From NCBI GenBank assembly GCA_902610515.1, contig CACLVZ010000005.1, positions 56,461 to 120,460 on the forward strand: 64,000 nt of DNA, given 5' to 3'. Origin of the DNA: an uncultured Pelagibacteraceae bacterium (lineage in GTDB: Bacteria; Pseudomonadota; Alphaproteobacteria; Pelagibacterales; Pelagibacteraceae). Position numbers and translations under genes: made by a program. Positions within the stretch are counted from its first letter, which is position 1, and the number at the start of each line of letters is the position of its first letter. This document shows, one piece after another, positions 42,945-52,044 of this stretch. The notes under the pieces were generated by a model, which saw only the letters and a list, made by a program, of their open reading frames with translations, had not been told where the DNA came from and ran no database searches.

Positions 42945-44189
42945 GAAGCAAAGAGAACCTTAATAAATAATAGAAGATTAAATTATACTTTACCTACTAA
43001 TACTAAACTTTATCCAGCCCAATGGAATTGGGACTCAGCTTTTATTGCATTAGGATATTCTAATTTTAATTTAGACTATTCATTTGAAGAACTTGAAACT
43101 TTGATTTCAGGACAATGGGATGACGGAATGATACCACACATTCTTTTCCATATAAAAGATTTAAATTATACTCCTAACTATAAAGCTTGGAATTGTGGTA
43201 AAAAAGTTTCCTCATCTGGGATAACTCAACCACCGATATTGGCAAGTATATTAAGGATAATTTTTGAAAGACAAAAATTTTCAAAAAAGAAAATAAAAAA
43301 ATTTAAGCCTTTGATTTTAAAGATTAAAAAATGTTTAGAATGGTTTATTAGATACAGAGATCCTAAACGCACTGGTTTAATTTCTATACTTCATCCATGG
43401 GAAAGCGGTTATGATAATTCTCCTTTATGGGATAAACCGATGAGTAAGATCAAAACAGATTTAAATCTTAATTATAAGAGAAAGGATAATAAAATTGTCA
43501 ATCAAAGCCAAAGACCTTTAAAAATTGATTATGATAGATATGTAACTATTAAAAATCATTTAAAAGAAATGAATTATGATCCAAAAAAACTTTACTTCAA
43601 ATCAAAATTTAATGTTGTAGATGTTGGATTTAATTCACTTTTCCTAAAAGCTTTAAAAGATACGGATTTTTTACTTAAATGTATAGATAAAAGAAATACT
43701 TTAATAAAAAAATATATTCTTTTAAATGAGAGTAAACTTGTAAAATTATTTAATTCAAAAAAAATGTCATTTAAGAATAAAGATATAAGAAATAATAGTT
43801 TAGTAGATATACCTTCAATAACTAATTTTTTTATGCTATTTGCTGATTTAAATAATAATTCAATTAATAGATTATTAATAAAAAGTTTAAAAAAATATAA
43901 TAAAAATCATAAATATCTCTTTCCTTCAATAAATTCTAAACATAAATCATTCGAAGAGAAACGATACTGGAGAGGACCGGTATGGGTTAATTGCAACTGG
44001 ATTATATATCAAGGCTTAAAAAATAAAGATAAGAAGTTTGCAGAAATAATAAGAAAAAAAACCTTGAATTTAGTTGAAAAAAAAAAATTTCGAGAATATT
44101 ACAGTTGTAAATCAGGTTTAGGAATGGGTGCTAAAAATTTTTCTTGGACTGCTGCCTTATACCTAGATTTTAAACTTAATAGTTATTGA
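42909..44189 (+). CDS. GH63-like hydrolase, candidate glucosyl-/mannosylglycerate hydrolase
   Basis: The 426-residue protein has the (alpha/alpha)6-barrel signature of GH63/GH15-like hydrolases. QWNWDSAFIALGYSNF near residue 38 and SGQWDDGMIPHILFH near residue 67 form the first acidic site. HPWESGYDNSPLWDKPM near residue 160 and YWRGPVWVNCNWI near residue 355 match the bacterial mannosylglycerate/glucosylglycerate hydrolase group. No signal peptide is visible, so it would act in the cytoplasm on an imported solute. Its place at the end of the ABC operon fits. The initiation region is an 18-base tandem duplication that supplies two ATGs (42909 and 42927). Confidence 0.75.
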   Translation: MNSSIIMNSSIKEAKRTLINNRRLNYTLPTNTKLYPAQWNWDSAFIALGYSNFNLDYSFEELETLISGQWDDGMIPHILFHIKDLNYTPNYKAWNCGKKVSSSGITQPPILASILRIIFERQKFSKKKIKKFKPLILKIKKCLEWFIRYRDPKRTGLISILHPWESGYDNSPLWDKPMSKIKTDLNLNYKRKDNKIVNQSQRPLKIDYDRYVTIKNHLKEMNYDPKKLYFKSKFNVVDVGFNSLFLKALKDTDFLLKCIDKRNTLIKKYILLNESKLVKLFNSKKMSFKNKDIRNNSLVDIPSITNFFMLFADLNNNSINRLLIKSLKKYNKNHKYLFPSINSKHKSFEEKRYWRGPVWVNCNWIIYQGLKNKDKKFAEIIRKKTLNLVEKKKFREYYSCKSGLGMGAKNFSWTAALYLDFKLNSY

Positions 44190-44220
44190 AATCTGATATA
44201 TATCTCTAGATATCAAAAAA

Positions 44221-46869
44221 ATGGAATTTAAAAAATATAATCATAGTAAAGAAGAAAAAAAAATCTCAGATTTTTGGATTAAAAAAGACTTATTCAAACC
44301 AAAACCGAACAAATCAAATAAAAAATTTTCTATAGTAATTCCTCCACCTAATGTAACTGGCAGATTACATATGGGACATGCCCTAAACAATAGTCTACAA
44401 GATGTTTTAGTTAGATTTTATAGAATGAAAGGCCTCGAAACTCTATGGCAACCTGGAACAGACCATGCTGGAATCGCAACACAAGCAGTTGTTGAAAATA
44501 ACCTTTTAAAAGAAGGAATTAAAAAAAATGATTTAGGAAGAGAAAAATTTATTAAAAAAATATGGGATTGGAAAGAGGAATCTGGTGGAATAATTTTAGA
44601 TCAACTTAAGAAATTAGGTTGTTCGTGTGATTGGTCAAGAACGAGGTTCACCATGGATAAGGATCTTTCTGAAGCTGTAATTAAAGTTTTTGTTGATCTT
44701 TATAACAATAAGCTGATTTACAAGGATAAAAAATTAGTTAATTGGGATACTAAACTTCAAACTGCTATTTCTGACTTGGAAGTAAACCAAAAAGATGTTC
44801 AATCTCAATTGTATTACATTGATTATACAATAGAGAACTCTGATCAAAAAATCACTATTGCCACCACCAGACCAGAAACAATGATGGGAGATACTGCGGT
44901 CGCTGTAAATCCAAAGGATGAAAGATATGTTAATTTGGTTGGAAAAAATGTTCTTATTCCAATTGTTGATAGAACTGTCAAAATTATTTCTGACAATTAC
45001 GCTGATCCGGAACAAGGTTCAGGAGCAGTAAAAATTACACCAGCACATGATTTCAATGATTATGAAGTAGGCAAGAGAAATAAATTAGAAATAATAAATA
45101 TTTTTGAAGAGAATGGTAAAATAAACAAAAATGGGATTAAAGAGTTTCATGGTTTAGACAGATTTGAAGCAAGGAAACTTATAATTAAAAAATTAAAAGA
45201 TAAAGGTTCTCTTGTAAAAATCGAAAATATTAAAAATAAAGTTCCATATGGAGATAGATCAAACACTATAATCGAACCTCGCCTAACAAAGCAATGGTTT
45301 GTCGATGCCAAAAAATTATCCAAAAAACCAATTAAGATAGTAAAAGAGGGCAAAACTACTTTTTTTCCAAGCAACTGGTCTAAAACATTTTTTCAATGGA
45401 TGAATGATATTGAGCCCTGGTGTATATCTCGGCAGATTTGGTGGGGTCATAGAATACCTGCTTGGTATGATGAAAATGGAAATATTTTTGTAGCTGAAAG
45501 TGAAAAAGATGCAGTAAAACTAGCAAAGAAAAAAAATAAAAATAAACAATTTAAATTAAGACAGGAAACAGATGTTTTAGATACTTGGTTTTCATCAGCT
45601 CTATGGCCTTTTGCGACTCTTGGGTGGCCAAATAAAACTGAAGAACTTAATAAATTTTACCCAACTTCAGTTCTTGTTACTGGTTTTGATATAATTTTCT
45701 TTTGGGTAGCAAGGATGTTGATGATGGGAAATTATTTTAAAAAAAATACACCTTTTCATAAAGTATATGTTCATGCCTTGGTAAGAGATGAAAAGGGGCA
45801 GAAAATGTCAAAGTCAAAAGGTAATGTGATCGATCCATTAGATTTAATAAATGAATATGGAGCAGATAGTTTAAGATTTACTTTAATTTCGATGGCCTCT
45901 CCAGGAAGAGATGTAAAATTATCAAAAGATAGAGTTACTGGAAATAGAAACTTTATAACAAAAATTTGGAGCGCAAATAATTTTTTAAAACTTAATAATT
46001 GTAAATTAAATAAAAAAATAAATTTGACCTCAATTAAACTTCCAATAAACCATTGGATTTACAACGAATTTATAAAAACACAAAATTTAATCACGAAAAA
46101 CATTGAAATATTTAGGTTTGATGAGGCTGCTAAGTATGCATATCAATTTGTTTGGCATTCTTATTGCGATTGGTATTTAGAGTTCTTAAAACCTATTTTT
46201 AATTCAAAAAATAAAAATGAAATTAAAGAAGCTAAAGCTTTTTCATCTTTTATGATGGCAAATATTCTTAGAATTCTTCACCCTTTTATCCCTTTTTTCA
46301 CTGAAAACTTGTGGTCTTTAAATACTTATAAAAAAATTTTCAATACTTATTTAATTAGTTCTAGTTGGCCAGATTTTAAGATAATTGGTAAATTTGGAAA
46401 AAATCAAAATGATATAAATGATTTAATTGAAATAATTTCTAACATTAGATCTACTAAAGCAGAGTTGAAAATTACTCCAAAATTACATTGTGACATAATT
46501 TTTGATGATAAATCAGGAAAGTTAAAGAAATTGGTAAATAAAAATATAAATTTGATAAAACAAGTTGGTAGAGTAAATAATGTCTTCACAACAAAGATAA
46601 AAGATAAAAATTCAATAGATATTCTAGTTCTTAAGGAAAAACTTTCATTAAATTTTAATGAGGATGTAAACTTAGCATCTCAAAAAGAGAGAATTTTACA
46701 AAAAATTGAGACAATTAATAAACAAATTGCTAGTTTAAATAATAAGCTCAAAAATAAGGCTTATGTGACAAATGCACCTAAAGAAATAGTACAAAATGAT
46801 AAAAATTTAGTTAAAGAATTAACTATTGAAGATGGAAAATTAAGAAGTATTGTATCTAGTATTAATTAA
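44221..46869 (+). CDS. valS: Valyl-tRNA synthetase
   Basis: The 882-residue class I synthetase has PPPNVTGRLHMGHALN (HIGH motif HMGH), the editing domain with TTRPETMMGDTAVAVNPKDERY, the zinc-independent WCISRQIWWGHRIPAWY, and KMSKSKGNVIDP (KMSKS). A C-terminal anticodon-binding domain and coiled-coil arm (LASQKERILQKIETINKQIA) complete it. It precedes ilvD with no spacer. It joins valine to its tRNA in the cytoplasm and hydrolyses mischarged threonine. Confidence 0.97.
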   Translation: MEFKKYNHSKEEKKISDFWIKKDLFKPKPNKSNKKFSIVIPPPNVTGRLHMGHALNNSLQDVLVRFYRMKGLETLWQPGTDHAGIATQAVVENNLLKEGIKKNDLGREKFIKKIWDWKEESGGIILDQLKKLGCSCDWSRTRFTMDKDLSEAVIKVFVDLYNNKLIYKDKKLVNWDTKLQTAISDLEVNQKDVQSQLYYIDYTIENSDQKITIATTRPETMMGDTAVAVNPKDERYVNLVGKNVLIPIVDRTVKIISDNYADPEQGSGAVKITPAHDFNDYEVGKRNKLEIINIFEENGKINKNGIKEFHGLDRFEARKLIIKKLKDKGSLVKIENIKNKVPYGDRSNTIIEPRLTKQWFVDAKKLSKKPIKIVKEGKTTFFPSNWSKTFFQWMNDIEPWCISRQIWWGHRIPAWYDENGNIFVAESEKDAVKLAKKKNKNKQFKLRQETDVLDTWFSSALWPFATLGWPNKTEELNKFYPTSVLVTGFDIIFFWVARMLMMGNYFKKNTPFHKVYVHALVRDEKGQKMSKSKGNVIDPLDLINEYGADSLRFTLISMASPGRDVKLSKDRVTGNRNFITKIWSANNFLKLNNCKLNKKINLTSIKLPINHWIYNEFIKTQNLITKNIEIFRFDEAAKYAYQFVWHSYCDWYLEFLKPIFNSKNKNEIKEAKAFSSFMMANILRILHPFIPFFTENLWSLNTYKKIFNTYLISSSWPDFKIIGKFGKNQNDINDLIEIISNIRSTKAELKITPKLHCDIIFDDKSGKLKKLVNKNINLIKQVGRVNNVFTTKIKDKNSIDILVLKEKLSLNFNEDVNLASQKERILQKIETINKQIASLNNKLKNKAYVTNAPKEIVQNDKNLVKELTIEDGKLRSIVSSIN

Positions 46870-48588
46870 ATGTCTAAAATTGATAAAAAAAAACTACCCA
46901 GTCGTCATACTTCTTTAGGCCCAGATAGAGCTCCACATAGATCTTTTTACTATGCAATGGGAGAAACCGAACAGGATGTAGCGAAGCCATTTGTAGGAGT
47001 AGTATCCACTTGGAACGAAGCTGCACCCTGTAATACAGCTTTAATGCGACAGGCACAGTCTGTAAAAAAAGGAGTAAAACAATCTGGTGGAACACCTAGA
47101 GAATTTTGCACTATAACTGTAACAGATGGTATTGCCATGGGTCATGAGGGAATGAAATCATCTTTAATTTCAAGAGAAGTCATAGCTGACTCAGCTGAAC
47201 TGACAGTTAGAGGACATTGTTATGATGCATTAGTTGGTATTGCTGGATGTGATAAATCTCTTCCAGGTTTGATGATGTCTATGTTGAGATTAAATGTACC
47301 TAGTGTATTTATTTATGGTGGATCAATTTTGCCAGGAAAATTCAAAGGAAAAGATGTTACAGTTGTAGATGTATTTGAAGCAGTAGGCAAACATTCCTCA
47401 GGTAAAATGTCTTCTGAAGAATTAAGAGAATTAGAATTAGTAGCTTGTCCAAGTGCTGGTGCTTGTGGAGGTCAATTTACAGCTAACACAATGGCGTGTG
47501 TATCGGAAGCGATAGGATTGGCTTTACCTTATTCAGCTGGGACACCGGCCCCTTATGAGGAAAGAGATAAATATGCTTATGAAAGTGGTCAAGCGGTAAT
47601 GAATTTATTAGAAAAAAAAATTAAACCAAGAGAAATAGTTACTAAAAAATCTCTAGAAAACGCAGCAACAATAGTGGCTGCAACTGGAGGCTCTACTAAT
47701 GCAGCCCTTCATTTACCTGCACTAGCTAATGAGATCGGAGTAAAATTTGATTTAATGGACGTTGCAAAAATATTTAAAAAAACTCCTTATCTTGCTGATT
47801 TAAAGCCTGGAGGAAAATACGTAGCAAAAGACATGTGGGAAGCAGGTGGCGTTCCAATGCTTCTTAAGACCTTGTTTGATGGTGGATATATCCACGGGGA
47901 TTGTCTAACTGTTACAGGCAAAACAATGAAAGAAAATTTAAAAGATATTAAATTTAACAAGAATCAAAAAGTTTTAAGAGAATATGACAATCCTTTATCA
48001 CCAGATGGCGGTGTCGTTGGATTGAAAGGAAATTTAGCTCCCGAAGGCGCTATTGTAAAAATAGCAGGTTTAAAGAAATTACAATTTTCTGGGACAGCAA
48101 GATGTTTTGACAACGAGGAAGATGCAATGAAAGCTGTTCAAACAAAAAAGTATAAAGACGGTGATGTAATTATAATAAGATACGAAGGACCTAGAGGTGG
48201 ACCAGGCATGCGTGAAATGTTATCTACAACTGGAGCAATTTACGGTCAAGGTAAAGGAGAAAAAGTTGCTTTAATAACCGATGGAAGATTTTCAGGGGCA
48301 ACTAGGGGGTTTTGCGTTGGTCATGTCGGACCAGAGGCTGCTTTAGGCGGACCTATAGCTTTACTTAAAAATGGAGACAAAATAGATATTGATGCAAAAA
48401 AAGGAACTATAAATGTTAGACTGACCAAAGCACAGATGACCGCTAGAAGAAAAAAATGGAAAGCAAAAAAATCCCAATTTGGTTCAGGAACTTTGTGGAA
48501 ATATGCTCAAACTGTAGGACCAGCTTATTTAGGAGCACCAACACACCCTGGTAAGAAAAAAGAAGTAAAAGATTATTCCAAAATTTAA
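46870..48588 (+). CDS. ilvD: Dihydroxy-acid dehydratase
   Basis: The 572-residue enzyme of branched-chain amino acid synthesis removes water from 2,3-dihydroxy-isovalerate or -methylvalerate. Motifs: [12 protein letters not shown] (cluster Cys), [12 protein letters not shown] (second Cys), [18 protein letters not shown] (third Cys), and the C-terminal [20 protein letters not shown]. The length and these blocks fit IlvD, not the related phosphogluconate dehydratase Edd, which is longer (about 600 residues). It starts right after the valS stop, so valine supply and charging genes are adjacent. Confidence 0.95.
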   Translation: MSKIDKKKLPSRHTSLGPDRAPHRSFYYAMGETEQDVAKPFVGVVSTWNEAAPCNTALMRQAQSVKKGVKQSGGTPREFCTITVTDGIAMGHEGMKSSLISREVIADSAELTVRGHCYDALVGIAGCDKSLPGLMMSMLRLNVPSVFIYGGSILPGKFKGKDVTVVDVFEAVGKHSSGKMSSEELRELELVACPSAGACGGQFTANTMACVSEAIGLALPYSAGTPAPYEERDKYAYESGQAVMNLLEKKIKPREIVTKKSLENAATIVAATGGSTNAALHLPALANEIGVKFDLMDVAKIFKKTPYLADLKPGGKYVAKDMWEAGGVPMLLKTLFDGGYIHGDCLTVTGKTMKENLKDIKFNKNQKVLREYDNPLSPDGGVVGLKGNLAPEGAIVKIAGLKKLQFSGTARCFDNEEDAMKAVQTKKYKDGDVIIIRYEGPRGGPGMREMLSTTGAIYGQGKGEKVALITDGRFSGATRGFCVGHVGPEAALGGPIALLKNGDKIDIDAKKGTINVRLTKAQMTARRKKWKAKKSQFGSGTLWKYAQTVGPAYLGAPTHPGKKKEVKDYSKI

Positions 48589-49790
48589 TGAAAATTAGAC
48601 CAGTTATTTTGTGTGGTGGTGCTGGAACTAGACTTTGGTCTGACAGTAAAAACCACAAAGCTAAACAATTTATAGATTTTGGCGGATGGACATTGTTCGG
48701 AAAAACACTTGAGCGGATTAAAAACCCATTCTTTGATTATCCAATTATAAGCACTAACTTAAAATATTTAAAAGATATTAAAAAAAACTTAAAAAATAAA
48801 GGAATTACTAAATATAGGATAGTACTTGAGCCAGCCAAGAAAAATACAGCTCCTGCAATTTTAACATCTGCACTTATAAAAGAAATTCCAGATAAACAAC
48901 CATTAGTCTTTTTATCTTCAGATCATTTAATTGAAAAAAAAGAAAAATTTAATCACGAAATTAAGAAACATAAAAAATTTCTTAATGATAAAAATATTTT
49001 TATTTTTGGTATTAAACCGAGCTCTATTTCTGATCAATATGGCTATTTTATTACAAAAAAAATAAATAACTTAAATCAAGTTTCAAGATTTATTGAAAAA
49101 CCAAATTTATCTAAAGCTAAAACAATTATTAAAAAAGGTGGGTATTGGAACTCTGGTATGTTTTTTTTGAGAAAAGATTCATTAATTAACAATTTCATTA
49201 GATATCAAAAAAAAATTTATAAAAACTCTTTATTAGCAGTAAGTACAAGTAAACGAAAAAATAGTATTTATTATCTTAACAAAAAAGCTTTTATCAAAAA
49301 TCCTTCTAAATCTTTTGATTATGCAATTTTAGAAAAAACGAAAAAAATTAATGCTATAAAATTAAATATTCAATGGTCAGATCTAGGAAGCTGGAAAGAA
49401 ATTCTTTTAATGTTTAAAAAAAATAAAAGTAAGTACTTAAAGAAAAAAAATATTTTTAAAAGACCTTGGGGGAGTTATACGAATTTATATAATGGAAACA
49501 ACTTCTTAATTAAAGAACTAAATGTTAAACCAAATGGTGTTTTAAGTTTACAGAAACACTTTCATAGATCTGAACATTGGGTCGTGACTCAAGGTATTCC
49601 TAAAATTACTTTAAATAAAAGATCATTTTTGAAAAAACCTTATGAAACTATTTTTATTCCTAAGGGTGCTATTCATAGAATTCAAAACCAAAATAAAAAA
49701 ACAATAAAAATAATGGAAGCCCAGCTCGGCTCAATTTTAAAAGAAACAGATATTGTAAGATATGAAGATATATATGGAAGAGTTAATTAA
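48588..49790 (+). CDS. manC: Mannose-1-phosphate guanylyltransferase (ManC/AlgA-like, short)
   Basis: The N-terminal nucleotidyltransferase domain (1 to about 280) has ILCGGAGTRLW, EPAKKNTAPAIL, FLSSDHLI, RFIEKPN and GGYWNSGMFFLR, all typical of GDP-mannose pyrophosphorylase. Then comes a cupin-like part with VLSLQKHFHRSEHWVVTQG and IFIPKGAIHRIQN (the PMI type II fold). At 400 residues it is shorter than the usual 465-480. The usual W-P-x-S-R after GTRLW is replaced by WSDSK, a change in the nucleotide loop. It starts on the ilvD stop. GDP-mannose would feed polysaccharide or glycosyl-solute synthesis. Confidence 0.85.
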   Translation: MKIRPVILCGGAGTRLWSDSKNHKAKQFIDFGGWTLFGKTLERIKNPFFDYPIISTNLKYLKDIKKNLKNKGITKYRIVLEPAKKNTAPAILTSALIKEIPDKQPLVFLSSDHLIEKKEKFNHEIKKHKKFLNDKNIFIFGIKPSSISDQYGYFITKKINNLNQVSRFIEKPNLSKAKTIIKKGGYWNSGMFFLRKDSLINNFIRYQKKIYKNSLLAVSTSKRKNSIYYLNKKAFIKNPSKSFDYAILEKTKKINAIKLNIQWSDLGSWKEILLMFKKNKSKYLKKKNIFKRPWGSYTNLYNGNNFLIKELNVKPNGVLSLQKHFHRSEHWVVTQGIPKITLNKRSFLKKPYETIFIPKGAIHRIQNQNKKTIKIMEAQLGSILKETDIVRYEDIYGRVN

Positions 49791-50559
49791 TTTTCAGTTC
49801 TATCGGGGTATGATCAGAAGGTTTTATTTTTGATCTGGGATCTTTATTAATATTAATCGAAATAATATTGTCTAATAGATTATTTGACAATAAAAAGTGA
49901 TCTATTCTCATCCCATAATTTTTTTGCCATGAACCAGCAAAATAATCCCAAAAAGTATATTCTTGTTTATTTTTATTTTTGTCGCGATAGACATCTTTAA
50001 ATCCTAAATTTAGTAACTCACGAAACTTTTTTCTTATTTCTAATTTTCCAAGAGCGTCGTTTTCGTATCTTTTAAAATCATAAACGTCTAATTCTTCTGG
50101 AATTATATTAAAATCTCCAGCAATTAATACATTTGAATTTTTATGAAGCTCTTTTTTTATTGTTGTTATAAATTTTTTAAGCCACTTTTTCTTATAATCA
50201 TACTTATCTGTATCAATAGGATTTCCATTTGGTACATAAATATTTATTAAATTAATTTTCTTTTTTTTTAATAAAATTTCCCCTGAAATAATTCTTGATT
50301 GATTTAAATCATCTTTAATTAAATCCTTTTTAACATTTTTAATTTCAATTTTGGAAATAATTGCAACACCATTGTAACTTTTTTGTCCGAAAACATGAGA
50401 CTTATATCCAATTTTTTTAAATTCATCATACGGAAAACTTTCATCTTGTGTTTTAATCTCTTGTAGAAATAAAATATCAGGACTTGCTTGCTTTATATAA
50501 TCTTTAATATTAGTAATTCTTGCTCTTACTGAATTCACGTTCCATGAAGTTATTTTCAT
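49783..50559 (-). CDS. xthA: Exodeoxyribonuclease III
   Basis: The 258-residue endonuclease/exonuclease/phosphatase-fold enzyme starts at ATG 50559 (MKITSWNVNSVRARI), overlapping the erpA stop as TAATG; the longer frame upstream lacks conserved sequence. ILFLQEIKTQDESFP has the metal-binding Glu, YVPNGNPIDTDKY and NVLIAGDFNIIPEELDVYD hold the catalytic residues, and MRIDHFLLS and SDHTPIELKI are the C-terminal metal/His motifs. It repairs abasic sites. Its end overlaps manC by 8 bases (convergent). Confidence 0.94.
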   Translation of the reverse strand: MKITSWNVNSVRARITNIKDYIKQASPDILFLQEIKTQDESFPYDEFKKIGYKSHVFGQKSYNGVAIISKIEIKNVKKDLIKDDLNQSRIISGEILLKKKKINLINIYVPNGNPIDTDKYDYKKKWLKKFITTIKKELHKNSNVLIAGDFNIIPEELDVYDFKRYENDALGKLEIRKKFRELLNLGFKDVYRDKNKNKQEYTFWDYFAGSWQKNYGMRIDHFLLSNNLLDNIISININKDPRSKIKPSDHTPIELKIN

Positions 50560-50873
50560 TAAACTGAAAAAGAGAGACCACATCCACATGATGCGGATGC
50601 TTTAGGGTTTTTTATAGAAAAAGACTCACCAATCATTTCTTTCTTAAAATCTACTATCGACCCTGCAATTATATCAAGTGAATGTTTATCAATTATAGCT
50701 TTATCGAATAAAATATCATCTTTTTCAACTTTATCGTCAAAGCTAAAATTATATTTAAATCCTGAGCAACCACCACCTTGAACAGCTATTCTGAAATATT
50801 TCTTTTCGTCACTTTTAGTGATTTTTTCTATCTGAGTTTTTGCACTATCAGTAAATTCTAATTTTTTTTCCAT
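50559..50873 (-). CDS. erpA: Iron-sulfur cluster insertion protein (ErpA/HesB type)
   Basis: A 104-residue A-type carrier. The three ligand cysteines are present: Cys36 in GGGCSGFKY and Cys96/Cys98 in the terminal SASCGCGLSF motif. ErpA accepts Fe-S clusters and passes them to targets such as isoprenoid enzymes. It is upstream of xthA in a two-gene minus-strand operon and divergent from dgt across 31 bases. It could equally be called IscA or HesB. Confidence 0.9.
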   Translation of the reverse strand: MEKKLEFTDSAKTQIEKITKSDEKKYFRIAVQGGGCSGFKYNFSFDDKVEKDDILFDKAIIDKHSLDIIAGSIVDFKKEMIGESFSIKNPKASASCGCGLSFSV

Positions 50874-50904
50874 AATTATTTAGTATATTATCTATATAGT
50901 AAGC

Positions 50905-52044
50905 ATGCAAAAAAATTCAATCCAAACTTTATCTAAATTAGCAGTGCCATTAAAGTCAAAGGGTAGGTTTTTCAAAGAAAAAAAAACTTACTTAAGATCA
51001 GACTTTCAAAGAGACAGAGACAGAATAATTCATTCAACTGCTTTTAGGAGACTCAAGCATAAAACTCAAGTTTTTGTAAATACTACAGGGGATCATTTTA
51101 GAACTAGAATTACACACTCTCTTGAAGTAGCCCAAATAGCCAGAACTTTATCTAAATTTTTTAATTTGAATGAGGATTTATGTGAAACTCTTAGCTTGGC
51201 GCATGACCTCGGTCACACACCATTCGGTCATGCAGGAGAGGAGGCACTAAATGATTGTATGAAAAAATTTGGAGGATTTGACCATAACATTCAAACATTA
51301 AGAACTATTTTATTTTTAGAAAATAGATATTATAAATTTAAAGGCCTTAATCTTACTTTAGAAACATTAGATGGATTAATCAAACATAATGGTCCAATTA
51401 ATGATTTAAAAAAATATAAAAATATTTTAGAAATAAATTATTTTAAAAATAAAATTAATTTTTCTTTGAGCCCATCATTAGAGGCACAAATAGCTTCAAT
51501 TTCTGACGATATAGCATACAATAGTCATGATCTAGAAGACGGCTTAAAATCAAATTTATTTTATCTAAAAGATTTAGAACATATCCCAATACTTAACAAA
51601 ATTGTTTTAAAGCACCAAAAAAAAATAAATAAATATTCAATAGAATTGGTTATAAGACAAATAGTAAGAGAAATAATTAATGAGATGGTAAAAGATCTGA
51701 TCATAACAACTCAAAAAAATATTAAAAAAAACAAAGTTAGAAATTTGAATGATGTTTTAAAATCCAAATACCCACTTGTAACTTTTTCAAATAACATGCA
51801 AAAATTTGATAAAAAGATAAAATATTTTTTAAGAAAAAAAATGTATTATCATAAGAATGTAAAATCTAACACAAAATACGGAAAAAAAATTATCAAACAA
51901 TTATTTACATCTATAAAAAAAAATCCCAATAAATATATTAATGTGAGTAAGTATGATAAAAATAATATTGCTAGATCAATTTGTGATTTTATAGCTGGTA
52001 TGACTGATAGATATGCAATAAATCTACACAATAAGATTAAATGA
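50905..52044 (+). CDS. dgt: dGTP triphosphohydrolase-like protein (HD family)
   Basis: The 379-residue protein carries STAFRRLKHKTQVFVNTTGDHFRTRITHSLEVAQIAR near the N-terminus and the HD motif in LAHDLGHTPFGHAGEEAL (His100-Asp101), then ISDDIAYNSHDLEDGL with the last metal aspartates. It belongs to the type 2 dGTPase-like family found next to argS in alphaproteobacteria, which degrades dNTPs to nucleoside and triphosphate. The exact preferred dNTP is not obvious from sequence. It overlaps argS by 4 bases (ATGA). Confidence 0.92.
   Translation: MQKNSIQTLSKLAVPLKSKGRFFKEKKTYLRSDFQRDRDRIIHSTAFRRLKHKTQVFVNTTGDHFRTRITHSLEVAQIARTLSKFFNLNEDLCETLSLAHDLGHTPFGHAGEEALNDCMKKFGGFDHNIQTLRTILFLENRYYKFKGLNLTLETLDGLIKHNGPINDLKKYKNILEINYFKNKINFSLSPSLEAQIASISDDIAYNSHDLEDGLKSNLFYLKDLEHIPILNKIVLKHQKKINKYSIELVIRQIVREIINEMVKDLIITTQKNIKKNKVRNLNDVLKSKYPLVTFSNNMQKFDKKIKYFLRKKMYYHKNVKSNTKYGKKIIKQLFTSIKKNPNKYINVSKYDKNNIARSICDFIAGMTDRYAINLHNKIK

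Noticed and set aside
46870..48588. Reading ilvD as phosphogluconate dehydratase (edd)
   Set aside because: Length (572), cysteine blocks and position next to valS fit IlvD; Edd is longer and usually sits with eda or zwf.
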